Shown here piece after piece: positions 28,872-37,284 of a DNA stretch of 64,000 bases. A program made the translations under genes and the position numbers. The stretch is from Streptantibioticus parmotrematis (lineage in GTDB: Bacteria; Actinomycetota; Actinomycetes; Streptomycetales; Streptomycetaceae). The notes under the pieces were generated by a model that did not search any database, was not told the origin of the DNA, and saw only the letters and a program-made list of their open reading frames with translations. Positions within the stretch are counted from its first letter, which is position 1; each line of letters starts with the position of its first letter. The DNA is taken from assembly GCF_019890615.1 (NCBI RefSeq), contig NZ_JAINVZ010000013.1, forward strand, positions 62,001-126,000, given 5' to 3'.

Positions 28872-29280
28872 GCCCTTAGCCGGTGGACCGGGGCAGGACA
28901 GGCTCCAAGCACCACCTGATCACCGATGGGCACGGAACCCCGATTGCCATCATCCCTACCGGCGGCAACCGCAACGATGTCACCCGGCTACTGCTTCTGC
29001 TCGACACGATCCCGCCCATACGCGGCCGGGTCGGCCGCCCCCTCGGCACAGGCCCGATTCACTCTTCGCCGACCGCGGATACGACCACGACATCTACCGC
29101 CACCAGGCCAAGCCCGAGGCATCGTGCTCCCATCGCCCGCCGCAACAGTCGCCACGGCACCGGCCTTGGCGTCTAGCGATGTGCCGTGGAGCGGACCTTC
29201 CCCTGGGTGCACGGCTTCCGCCAACTCCGCGCCCGCTGGAACGGCGGGCCGACATGCAGGAAGCCTGGACGACGGTGAGG
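28872..29280 (+). pseudogene. Decayed IS5-family transposase
   Basis: The stretch begins with PVDRGRTGSKHHLITDGHGT then GGNRNDVTRLLLLLD, the central DDE region of IS5-type transposases. The continuation ADRGYDHDIYR and VERTFPWVHGFRQLRARW appears in other frames at about 29070-29240. At least two frameshifts are present and the N-terminal part is missing. No terminal inverted repeat was recognised. Confidence 0.75.
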
Positions 29281-29708
29281 GAGTGCCGGAGACCGGCACG
29301 GATCGCTCCCGCCGGACAGTCGACCTCGAGCCCGCGGTTTGAACCAGCGGCCAGTGCTTGGCGTTCTCTCCGTTTCGCTTCCCATCCGCCGCGGCGAACG
29401 TCGCGGCGTGCTTCGGCGCTGGTAATGAGAGCTGCGTGAATTGGCCACACCGGCGCCCTCGCCTTCACGGACCCTCAATTTGAGGAAGATGGTCATGACG
29501 GGGCCCTCACGACCCAGAGGCGATAGCCGATGTGGAACGGAGTGAACCGCCCCGGGGCGCGGCTCGTTGTACTACGTGGGTTCTGCTTGCCATGGTCGTC
29601 CGAGGAAGTATGGCGTCGAACCCTTCGTGCGGCTCGCCGAAATCGCATCGGTGAGCCGCACGGCGGACACTGGATGGCGTCGCTTCTGCATCGAAAGAGA
29701 GATCGAGC
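29281..29708. other. Region upstream of the dihydroxybenzoate operon
   Basis: About 430 bases between the IS remnant and dhbA. No convincing gene is present, and the promoter of the biosynthetic operon should lie here. No sequence resembling the DmdR/IdeR iron box (TTAGGTTAGGCTAACCTAA) was found, which speaks against simple iron regulation of the downstream genes. Confidence 0.5.
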
Positions 29709-30521
29709 GTGGCACCACAACCGGACTTATCGCGACGGGGTGACCCGTTCGGCCTGTTCGGCGCTGAGGGGACGTCTGGAGCGGTGGCTCTGGTGACCGG
29801 GGCTGCACGTGGAATTGGGGCGGCGGTGGCGAGCGCGCTCGCGGATGCCGGCGCCAGGGTTGCGGGCATCGACCTTCGAGCTGCGTCCACGCCGACAGGG
29901 CCCGGCACGGTCGTCCACTACCAGGCCGACCTCACGGCCGACGGTGCCATCGACGCGACTGTGCGCCGTGTCGAGAACGATCTGGGGCCGGTGGACATCC
30001 TGGTCCATGTCGCAGGTGTCCTTCGTCCGGCCACCGTGCTGGACTCCACTGACGACGACTGGGACCACACCTTCGCAGTGAACACGACGGCGGTCTTTCG
30101 GCTGTCCCGAGCGGTCACCGCGGGCATGATCGACAGAGGACGCGGCTGTGTCGTCCTGGTCGGGTCGAACGCCGCCGGTGTCCCGCGGCGTGCGATGGCC
30201 GCCTACTCCGCGTCGAAGGCTGCCTCGACGATGCTGATCCGGTGCCTGGGGCTTGAGCTGGCGCCGTACGGCATACGGTGCAACGTCGTCTCACCCGGCT
30301 CAACCAACACCGCCATGCAGCGAGAGTTGTGGACCGACGACAACTCGCGCGGCGGAGCCCTGGAAGGCTCGGCGGAAGACTTCCGTGTCGGAATTCCTCT
30401 CGGACGCCTAGCGGATCCATCGGACATCGCGGACGCGGTCTTGTTCCTGGTCTCCGACCGGGCTCGCCACATCACTATGCACGACCTGTACGTCGATGGT
30501 GGGGCCAGCCTGCGCGCCTGA
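29709..30521 (+). CDS. dhbA: 2,3-dihydro-2,3-dihydroxybenzoate dehydrogenase (SDR family)
   Basis: This 270-residue short-chain dehydrogenase oxidises 2,3-dihydro-2,3-dihydroxybenzoate to 2,3-dihydroxybenzoate with NAD. The cofactor motif is VTGAARGIGAAVA, the strand HVAGVLRPATVLDSTDDDW is typical of EntA/DhbA, the catalytic pair is in YSASK, and the later segment NVVSPGSTNTAMQRELW matches the EntA active-site lid. A longer N-terminus of about 25 residues precedes the Rossmann strand. It is the first of a run of genes with short or overlapping junctions. The DhbA assignment is supported by the isochorismate synthase and isochorismatase genes that follow. Confidence 0.88.
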   Translation: MAPQPDLSRRGDPFGLFGAEGTSGAVALVTGAARGIGAAVASALADAGARVAGIDLRAASTPTGPGTVVHYQADLTADGAIDATVRRVENDLGPVDILVHVAGVLRPATVLDSTDDDWDHTFAVNTTAVFRLSRAVTAGMIDRGRGCVVLVGSNAAGVPRRAMAAYSASKAASTMLIRCLGLELAPYGIRCNVVSPGSTNTAMQRELWTDDNSRGGALEGSAEDFRVGIPLGRLADPSDIADAVLFLVSDRARHITMHDLYVDGGASLRA

Positions 30522-30570
30522 TCGGCCACCTTCGGCGGCCCTGTCACGATCACACCTGAACGGAGCAGCC

Positions 30571-31719
30571 TTGCCCGCTACAGACCAGAACCGAGTGTCG
30601 TGTGAGGGCCCCACAGACTTGCTGGAGAGCTATCGTCCGACCTCCTTCTTCCTGTCCTCTCCGCGAGGGCCGCTCCTCGCCGACGCCCCTCTCCACCGGT
30701 TGGCCTCGGTCGACACCGCGTCAGCAGCCTTGTCCCGGGCATCCGAAAACAACGTGCTGTTCGGTGCCCTTCCTTTCGACGGAAGTCAACCGCCCCAGCT
30801 CGGCTTGGGCGCGGTCGTCCGTTTGCCAGCACCCTTGACGGTGCATCAGGAGATTGCCGCTCCGGTGCCCATCGGGGCGGACACAAGCTGGGCATGGGAA
30901 GAGCCCGACGACACGCTCTACAAGGAGGCGGTCCGAGCAGTCATCAAGCGGATCGGCCAAGGTGAAGTGGACAAGGTGGTCCTCGCCCGCGCGATCGATC
31001 TGACAGCCGATCGCGACATCGAAGTGGGCGACATCCTGCGGGCGTTGGTGACCGCAGAACCAGACGCGTACTCCTTCGCGGTGGATCTCGGAGACCGCAC
31101 GCTGGTGGGCGCGAGCCCGGAGTTGCTGGTCTCTGTGCACAACGGCCGCGCGACCGCCAATCCTTTGGCCGGTTCAGCCCCGCGGCATCCGGACCCGGTG
31201 CTCGACAGGATCCAGGCTACGCAGCTGCTGGAGTCCGCCAAAGACCAGAGGGAACACCAGGTGGTGGTCGACGCCGTGGCGGACGCTCTGGCACCACTGT
31301 GCCGGGAGCTGGAGACACCCGCACGTCCGGCGCTATCTCGTACGCGCACCATGTGGCATCTGTCATCCCGGGTCACTGCCGTCCCCAGGGAGGGTGTCAC
31401 CGCTTTGGACTTGGCACGCGCCCTACACCCCACTCCCGCGGTCTGCGGCCAACCGACCGGGGCCGCCCGCCAGGCGATCCGCGAACTCGAAGCCAGCCCC
31501 CGTGGCTTCTACTCAGGCATGGTCGGGTGGACGGACACTCGAGGTGATGGCGAGTGGGTGGTCAGCATCCGCTGCGGCGAGGTACGAGGCAAAAGCCTGC
31601 GTCTGTTCGCCGGCGCAGGCATCGTGGCCGGGTCCACGCCTGAGGGTGAGGCGGCTGAGACGCGGGCCAAGCTGCGCACCATGCTGCTGGCCTGCGGGGC
31701 AATAGAGGCCACGTCATGA
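30571..31719 (+). CDS. dhbC: Isochorismate synthase
   Basis: Start at TTG 30571, preceded by CGGAGC; the frame is open further upstream to 30496 but without a ribosome-binding site. The product of about 382 residues carries the chorismate-binding enzyme signatures DKVVLARAIDL, GASPELLVSV, NPLAGSAPR, LHPTPAVCGQP, and the C-terminal block RGFYSGMVGWTDTRGDGEWV with GAGIVAGSTPEGE. It converts chorismate to isochorismate with magnesium. It lacks an added lyase domain, so the product is isochorismate rather than salicylate. The stop overlaps the next start (ATGA at 31716), indicating translational coupling with the isochorismatase. Confidence 0.92.
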   Translation: MPATDQNRVSCEGPTDLLESYRPTSFFLSSPRGPLLADAPLHRLASVDTASAALSRASENNVLFGALPFDGSQPPQLGLGAVVRLPAPLTVHQEIAAPVPIGADTSWAWEEPDDTLYKEAVRAVIKRIGQGEVDKVVLARAIDLTADRDIEVGDILRALVTAEPDAYSFAVDLGDRTLVGASPELLVSVHNGRATANPLAGSAPRHPDPVLDRIQATQLLESAKDQREHQVVVDAVADALAPLCRELETPARPALSRTRTMWHLSSRVTAVPREGVTALDLARALHPTPAVCGQPTGAARQAIRELEASPRGFYSGMVGWTDTRGDGEWVVSIRCGEVRGKSLRLFAGAGIVAGSTPEGEAAETRAKLRTMLLACGAIEATS

Positions 31720-32456
31720 CCGGGGGCGGAATTCCGGCCATTGAGCCGTACGCGATGCCCGAAGCCCAGTGCCTCCCAGCGAATCGGGTCGGATGGGAAT
31801 GTGATCCGAGCCGCGCGATGCTGCTCGTTCACGACCTCCAGAATTACTTCGTGGCCCCGTTCACCTCCGATGCTCCGCCGCTGTCTGTCCTGGCGGAAAC
31901 CGTGCCGGCACTCGCCCGCCGCGCCAGGGCACTGGGCATCCCTGTGGCGTATTCCGCCCAGCCCGGATCACAGAGCGAGCGCCAGAGGGGGCTGCAACTC
32001 GACATGTGGGGCGCGGGAATCGGCTCCGATCCTCGCGATGCCGAGATCTGGGAGGCGGCGCGGCCTCAGCCAGGTGACTCCTTGCTGGTCAAGTGGCGCT
32101 ATGACGCGTTCCATCGCACCGAGCTCGCGGATTTGCTGCGCCGTGAGGGACGCGATCAACTGATCGTGACGGGGATCTACGCACATATCGGCTGCCTGAT
32201 GACCTCGGCACAGGCGTTCATGCGTGACATCCAGGTGTTCTTCGTAGCGGACGCCGTGGCCGACTTCTCTCGTGAGGACCACGAAGCCGCCTTGCGCTGG
32301 GCGGCAGGTCGGTGTGCGCGAGTCCTGACCACCGAGGCCCTGCTCGCCACCCTGCCGGAGCCGCCCACCGGGCTGGCCGGCACCTCGGTCCCGGTGGAAG
32401 CCGGCCCTCGACACGTGGCGCACACCCCGTCAGCCCCGCCGAGAGGCACCGCATGA
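31716..32456 (+). CDS. dhbB: Isochorismatase (isochorismate lyase domain only)
   Basis: This is a 246-residue member of the isochorismatase-like hydrolases; it removes pyruvate from isochorismate to give 2,3-dihydro-2,3-dihydroxybenzoate. The catalytic Asp is in LLVHDLQNYFV, the Lys in LVKWRYDAFHRTEL, and the TGIYAHIGCLMTSAQAF segment is the hallmark of the EntB/DhbB/PhzD group. EntB and DhbB usually carry a C-terminal aryl carrier domain; here only a 35-residue Pro-rich tail follows, so dihydroxybenzoate has no carrier on this protein. Both ends overlap neighbouring genes by ATGA junctions (31716 and 32453). A PhzD-type substrate is less likely because the cluster has an isochorismate synthase and not PhzE. 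Confidence 0.9.
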   Translation: MTGGGIPAIEPYAMPEAQCLPANRVGWECDPSRAMLLVHDLQNYFVAPFTSDAPPLSVLAETVPALARRARALGIPVAYSAQPGSQSERQRGLQLDMWGAGIGSDPRDAEIWEAARPQPGDSLLVKWRYDAFHRTELADLLRREGRDQLIVTGIYAHIGCLMTSAQAFMRDIQVFFVADAVADFSREDHEAALRWAAGRCARVLTTEALLATLPEPPTGLAGTSVPVEAGPRHVAHTPSAPPRGTA

Positions 32457-35400
32457 ACCTCGCAAGCCCTGCACCCTCCACCTCCGCCACACCTCTCGTC
32501 GACCTGGTACGTGCCGCGGCCGATCGCCGACCGCGAGCGATCGCCGTCGAGCAGGCCGGCCACCAGGTCACCTACCGGCAATTGACTGAGGCCGTCGACC
32601 AGCTCGCGCTGCGGCTGCGGGAATCCGGAGCCGGAACCGTCGCCGTCACGGGCGAGCGCGGCATTCCACTGGTCGTCGCGGTCATCGCCGTGCTGGCTGC
32701 CCCGGCGAAGCTCGTGACTGTCGACCCGCAGCTGCCCGCCAGTCGCCGAGCCGCCATGCTGGATCGCGCTGGCGTGGACCTTGTGTTGGCCACCGAGGCG
32801 TACGCACGCTATGCCGACCCGGAGGGCAAGCTACCGGTTCACAACATTCCGCAGATGGGCGAGGAAGCCGGCTTGCTGAGTGTTGTCCGACCGGGCGGAC
32901 CGCCGAAGAAGGCCGGGGGCTACGTCTTCTTCACCTCGGGTACGACGGGATCGCCCAAGGCAATCGCCGGGCGACAACTGTCGGTCGCCCACTTCGTCAG
33001 CTGGCAGCGCGACGCTTTCGACATCGCATCTGGCGACCGGTTCGCACAGGTGACAGGGCTATCGTTCGACGTGTTCCTGCGAGACCTGTTCACCCCCCTG
33101 GTTTCCGGTGCGACGGTCTGCTTGCCATCCGGTCTGGCGACCGGATGGCAAGGGCTTCTCGACTGGTTGCGTCACGAGGACATCACCGTGGTTCACACGG
33201 TGCCGAGTCTGGCCGCTCGTTGGCTTGCCACCGATGTGTCGTTCGAGGCCGCAGACCGGTTGCGTCTGACCTTCTTCGCCGGCGAGCCCCTGTCAGCACG
33301 CGTCGTGAGCCAATGGCGTGAACACTTTCCGGGATCGAGGGTGGTCAATCTCTACGGCCCAACAGAGACCACCCTCGCGAAATTCTGGCACGAGGTCGAC
33401 ACACCACCCGTCCCGGGAAGCCAGCCCGTCGGCCGTCCTCTGCCGGACACTGAACTACGGCTCGTGGACGACGAGGTGTGGATCCGCACCCCTTACCGCA
33501 CCGACGGATATGTGGACGACCCAGCGGAGACCGCCCGCAGGTTCGTTCACAGCGACGCCGAACCTGATGGTCACCCGTGGTATCGCACGGGCGACCTGGG
33601 CAGTCTGGACGAGCGCGGACTCCTGCGGCTGCGCGGGCGCAGCGACCTCCAGATCAAGATCAACGGTAACCGGATCGAACCCGAAGGGGTCACCGCCCAA
33701 CTGCGTTGCCATCCACTGGTCCGGGATGCGGTCGTGACTGCCCGGCGACGTCCGGACGGGGCGCTCTACCTGGCAGCTCACTACGTCGCGGGCACCCCCA
33801 CTGGCCTTAGTCCGGTGGTCCTGCGGAGCTGGCTGGCAGATCGGCTGCCAGCCGCGCACGTGCCCTCCGTGCTCGTGCCTATGGACACTCTCCCCCTCGG
33901 AGCGAACGGCAAAGTGGACCGCACCGCGCTGCCCGACCCGCTGGCGGGCGAACCAGCTGAGGTCTGCGATCCACAGGTCGGTCCCGATCCTCTGCACGAC
34001 CTCGTCGCTGCCTCCTTCGAAGCGGTGCTGCGGTGCCCCCGAGGCGCGGTGGACGCCGATTTCTTCGAGTATGGCGGAACGTCTTTGGATGCCGCCGACC
34101 TGTCCATCCGGCTACTGCGATCCACCGGTCGCCAGTTGGAGATGCACGAGATCTACGAGTTGCGGACAGCGCGTCATGTCACGGAAAGGCTGCGCTCTCG
34201 GCCCATGAAGGAACAGCCGCCCATTCCTCACGGACTGCAGCTGGCGGTCACAGGTCTCGCACCTCAACAGCAGCGCTACCGGCGCGTCTTTCTGCCGTTC
34301 GGCAATCGGTCCTGGGCGAACATGCCGGCCCTCATCGTCCTGCCGGATCACACCGAGGCAGACGCGGTACGCGAGGCGCTCACGGAGATCGTGAAGCGCC
34401 ATGACAGCCTGCGTGCGTGGTTTGAGGAGGACTCGGCGGGTGAGGTCCGCCAGTACTTCGCGGAGGAGATCGACATACGGGTCGCGACCGTCGAGCTCGA
34501 GACCTTTCCGATCCATCAACACGATGCACACGTAGAGCGGTTGTGGATTTCCGAAGCGAATACCCTGCTGCCCGACACCCGGCCGCCGCTCTTCAGAGCC
34601 TGTCTGGTGCGGCACGGCCTCGGACGGTCAACGCTGCTGTGGAACGTCCACCACATGGTCTCCGACGGCTTCAGTCAGCAATTGTTCCGCCAGGAGCTCA
34701 GCGCACTGCTCAACGGTGCTGCGGCGTCCGACCTGCCAGGTCTGCCGATCAGTTATCGCGACTACATCGCCTGGTGCGCCACCGGCGGCAGCGGGACGCT
34801 CAGCGCCCAGCGTGCCTACTGGCAGCAGGTCTTCTCCGAGCCGTACGACCGCGTGCTCCTTCCCACTCGCCACGCATGCGCTGAACCGGCGCGCGGTATC
34901 GCCTACCAGTTCCCGATCGAAGAGAAGCTCAACGCCAGGGCTGAGCGTTTTGCTCGCGACCACGGATTGACCGTGTTCTCGGTCTTCCTCGCCGCGTACT
35001 TCCTTCTCGCCCACTCCCTGTACGGGACCGACGACTTGGTGGTCGTCACCCCCGCGGCAGGTCGCACCCGCCCGGAGGTCCAGAACCTGATCGGTAACTT
35101 CATCTCCTTGGTGGCGATCCGGCACCGTGCCGGTGAGGAAACGTCCTTCGCGGACCTAGCCGGCTTGCTTCAGAGGCGCGCGATACGCGCCATGGAAAAC
35201 CAGGACTATCAGTACGACCAGGTGATGGCGGACGTCGGCGCGGCTCCGGACGACGATCGCTTTCCCCTGACAACCGTTTGCATCTCTCTCATGGACCTGC
35301 CACCTGAGCAGGAAGAGCAGTTGCAACTTCCCCGCTGCCGAGACCTGGGATGCGACGTGAAGTTCGACCTTCTCGGCTACCTCCGCCACGCAGGCGGAAC

Positions 35401-35509
35401 GACCGCTTTCGACCTCCACAGCCGTCGATCGCTGATGGACGAGGAGGATCTGAGAGATCTCAAAGCCCGATTCGTTCAGATCCTCGACACTCACCTGCCG
35501 CACGCCTGA
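32453..35509 (+). CDS. Non-ribosomal peptide synthetase, A-PCP-C
   Basis: Start at ATG 32453 in an ATGA overlap with the isochorismatase; 1018 residues. The adenylation domain spans about 15-505, with TSGTTGSPK near 162, NLYGPTET, YRTGDLG, GRSDLQIKINGNRIEPEG and the catalytic Lys in NGKVDR. The Asp in LSFDVFLRDLF is the residue that normally binds an amino group, so the substrate is probably an alpha-amino acid and not an aryl acid; which one cannot be read. The carrier domain has Ser544 in YGGTSLDAADL. A C-terminal condensation domain (about 590-1018) has an intact HHMVSDG at 733-739. There is no thioesterase. The order A-PCP-C is unusual: the C domain may join the aminoacyl group to a chain on another protein or release it onto a nucleophile. 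Confidence 0.92.
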   Translation: MNLASPAPSTSATPLVDLVRAAADRRPRAIAVEQAGHQVTYRQLTEAVDQLALRLRESGAGTVAVTGERGIPLVVAVIAVLAAPAKLVTVDPQLPASRRAAMLDRAGVDLVLATEAYARYADPEGKLPVHNIPQMGEEAGLLSVVRPGGPPKKAGGYVFFTSGTTGSPKAIAGRQLSVAHFVSWQRDAFDIASGDRFAQVTGLSFDVFLRDLFTPLVSGATVCLPSGLATGWQGLLDWLRHEDITVVHTVPSLAARWLATDVSFEAADRLRLTFFAGEPLSARVVSQWREHFPGSRVVNLYGPTETTLAKFWHEVDTPPVPGSQPVGRPLPDTELRLVDDEVWIRTPYRTDGYVDDPAETARRFVHSDAEPDGHPWYRTGDLGSLDERGLLRLRGRSDLQIKINGNRIEPEGVTAQLRCHPLVRDAVVTARRRPDGALYLAAHYVAGTPTGLSPVVLRSWLADRLPAAHVPSVLVPMDTLPLGANGKVDRTALPDPLAGEPAEVCDPQVGPDPLHDLVAASFEAVLRCPRGAVDADFFEYGGTSLDAADLSIRLLRSTGRQLEMHEIYELRTARHVTERLRSRPMKEQPPIPHGLQLAVTGLAPQQQRYRRVFLPFGNRSWANMPALIVLPDHTEADAVREALTEIVKRHDSLRAWFEEDSAGEVRQYFAEEIDIRVATVELETFPIHQHDAHVERLWISEANTLLPDTRPPLFRACLVRHGLGRSTLLWNVHHMVSDGFSQQLFRQELSALLNGAAASDLPGLPISYRDYIAWCATGGSGTLSAQRAYWQQVFSEPYDRVLLPTRHACAEPARGIAYQFPIEEKLNARAERFARDHGLTVFSVFLAAYFLLAHSLYGTDDLVVVTPAAGRTRPEVQNLIGNFISLVAIRHRAGEETSFADLAGLLQRRAIRAMENQDYQYDQVMADVGAAPDDDRFPLTTVCISLMDLPPEQEEQLQLPRCRDLGCDVKFDLLGYLRHAGGTTAFDLHSRRSLMDEEDLRDLKARFVQILDTHLPHA

Positions 35510-35557
35510 CACGAAGTATGCGAGACACCTAGCCTCGTCGAGCGGGAGGGGAATGCT

Positions 35558-37015
35558 GTGAACGACGGGGCCCACCCACGGCGGTGGCTGGTCCTGGGGC
35601 TCTGCTGCAGTGCGTTGTTCGTCGTAAGCATGGACAACACCGTCCTCAACGTCGCGCTACCTGGGATCCGGCGGGACCTGCACGCGAGTGTTGAGCAGCT
35701 TCAGTGGGTTGTCGATGCCTACGTGCTCGTCCTGGCGTCGTTCCTGATGTTGGCCGGCGCGGTAGCCGACCGTGTCGGCAGGCGTCGTCTGCTGCGCGTC
35801 GGATTGGCCCTCTTCACTGCGGGTTCAGCTCTGTGCAGCGTCGCTTCGGATTTACACTGGCTGGTTGCCTTCCGCATGCTCCAGGCAGTGGGCGGCGCCA
35901 TGCTCAACCCGGTGGCCATGTCCATCCTCACGGTGACGTTCACTGATCCCGGCGAGAGGGCCCGGGCCATCGGTTGGTGGGGCGCAGTCGCCGGTGTCAG
36001 TATGACGGCGGGGCCCGTGGTCGGGGGCGCTCTCGTCGAGGCTGCGGGCTGGCGTGCGGTCTTCCTGGTCAACCTGCCTGTAGGGATTGCTGCTTGGCTA
36101 CTCACCGGCCGTTGGGTGCCGGAATCACGAGCAGCTGTGCCGCGGCGGCTGGATCCGGCGGGGCAGATACTCGTCGTGGTACTGCTGGCCTCCACGACCT
36201 ACGCCCTCATCGATTTCACGGCACTGGGCTCGACGGAGGCGGCGGTACTCGGCTGTGCCGCCGTCGCGGTGTCGGCGCTGGGAGCGTTGCTCGTGGTGGA
36301 GTCACGTCGTGCGGAGCCGTTGGTGGAACTTTCCTTGTTTCGCAGCAGACCCTTTGTGGGAGCGAACATCACGGCGGTCTGCGCCTTCGCCGCCCTTTAT
36401 GGCTTCCTATTCACCACGACGATCTACCTTCAGGTCCAGCAGGGTTTGTCGGCGCTGCAGGCGGGGCTGGCCCTGGTGCCGATGGCCGCGATGGGACTTG
36501 TGTGTGCCCCGGTGTCCGGACGCATGCTGGCCGCACGAGGGGCGATGGCGCCGCTGCTGGTATCCGGGACCACGATGACCGCGAGCGGACTGCTGCTCGC
36601 GGTCGGCAACGCCGAGGCAAGTGTCGTGGAGCGCTGTGTTGCGTTCGTCCTGTTCGGCATCGGATTCGGTTTCGTGAACGCGCCTGTCACGCACACCGCC
36701 GTCTCGGGTCTCCCGCACGCACGTGCGGGCGTGGCTGCGGCGTTCGCAGCCACGAGCCGTCAGGTCGGTTCCATGTTGGGGGTCGCGATCACGGGGACCG
36801 CGGTCGCGAACGGTTCGCTCACCACAGCATGGAGCATCGTCGCGCTCTTCTGCGCGACCTCCCTTGCGGCTGGCTTGATCGGTTCCGCCCATTCGAGCCA
36901 CAAGACGCGGTTTCGACGGCCGGGTCTTGGCCTTCATACCCGTGTACGACATTCGATGGTCGGCGGCCGGATCGCCGTGGATGTGTCTGAGGACATCGAC
37001 GAAGGCGCCGGCTGA
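35558..37015 (+). CDS. MFS drug/metabolite exporter, DHA2 (14-TM) type
   Basis: The product is 485 residues from GTG 35558 with GGGAGGGG upstream. It starts with LVLGLCCSALFVVSMDNTVL then NVALPGIRRDLHAS, followed by WVVDAYVLVLASFLMLAGAV and DRVGRRRLLRVGLALF, all typical of EmrB/QacA-like exporters. Alternating hydrophobic segments continue to about residue 445, consistent with 14 helices, and a polar tail follows. It lies 48 bases after the NRPS gene in the same direction and probably exports the cluster product or gives self-resistance. Confidence 0.92.
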   Translation: MNDGAHPRRWLVLGLCCSALFVVSMDNTVLNVALPGIRRDLHASVEQLQWVVDAYVLVLASFLMLAGAVADRVGRRRLLRVGLALFTAGSALCSVASDLHWLVAFRMLQAVGGAMLNPVAMSILTVTFTDPGERARAIGWWGAVAGVSMTAGPVVGGALVEAAGWRAVFLVNLPVGIAAWLLTGRWVPESRAAVPRRLDPAGQILVVVLLASTTYALIDFTALGSTEAAVLGCAAVAVSALGALLVVESRRAEPLVELSLFRSRPFVGANITAVCAFAALYGFLFTTTIYLQVQQGLSALQAGLALVPMAAMGLVCAPVSGRMLAARGAMAPLLVSGTTMTASGLLLAVGNAEASVVERCVAFVLFGIGFGFVNAPVTHTAVSGLPHARAGVAAAFAATSRQVGSMLGVAITGTAVANGSLTTAWSIVALFCATSLAAGLIGSAHSSHKTRFRRPGLGLHTRVRHSMVGGRIAVDVSEDIDEGAG

Positions 37016-37284
37016 CCATCCGGCCCGACCATCTTGAGACAGATACCGTCCAGGCACAGCCGTCGCGTAGGAAGCGCGGCGCAGGATCGACGCGACCACA
37101 GAACCCACCAACGATGGCTACATCCAGCCCTGCGGGGGCGCTGGGGCCAAAGACGGGCCGTAATCTGGCTCGGCGGCGAGGCCTCGCTGGACCCAATCCG
37201 TGACACTCAAACTGGGACGGTGACATGAACGTCGGCGCCTCTTTACTCTCCTGAAGGACCATCGCCTTCGGCCAATAAGGGCAG

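Noticed and set aside
29500-29709. Search for an iron-regulated promoter (DmdR/IdeR box) before dhbA
   Set aside because: No sequence near TTAGGTTAGGCTAACCTAA could be found.
31716-32456. PhzD-type reading of the isochorismatase (phenazine pathway)
   Set aside because: No PhzE, PhzF or PhzB-like genes are present, while an isochorismate synthase and an EntA-like dehydrogenase are adjacent.
36934-37206. Minus-strand frame after the MFS gene, considered as an IS remnant
   Set aside because: The sequence WWVLWSRRSCAALPTRR is only vaguely transposase-like and no DDE motif or terminal repeat was found.
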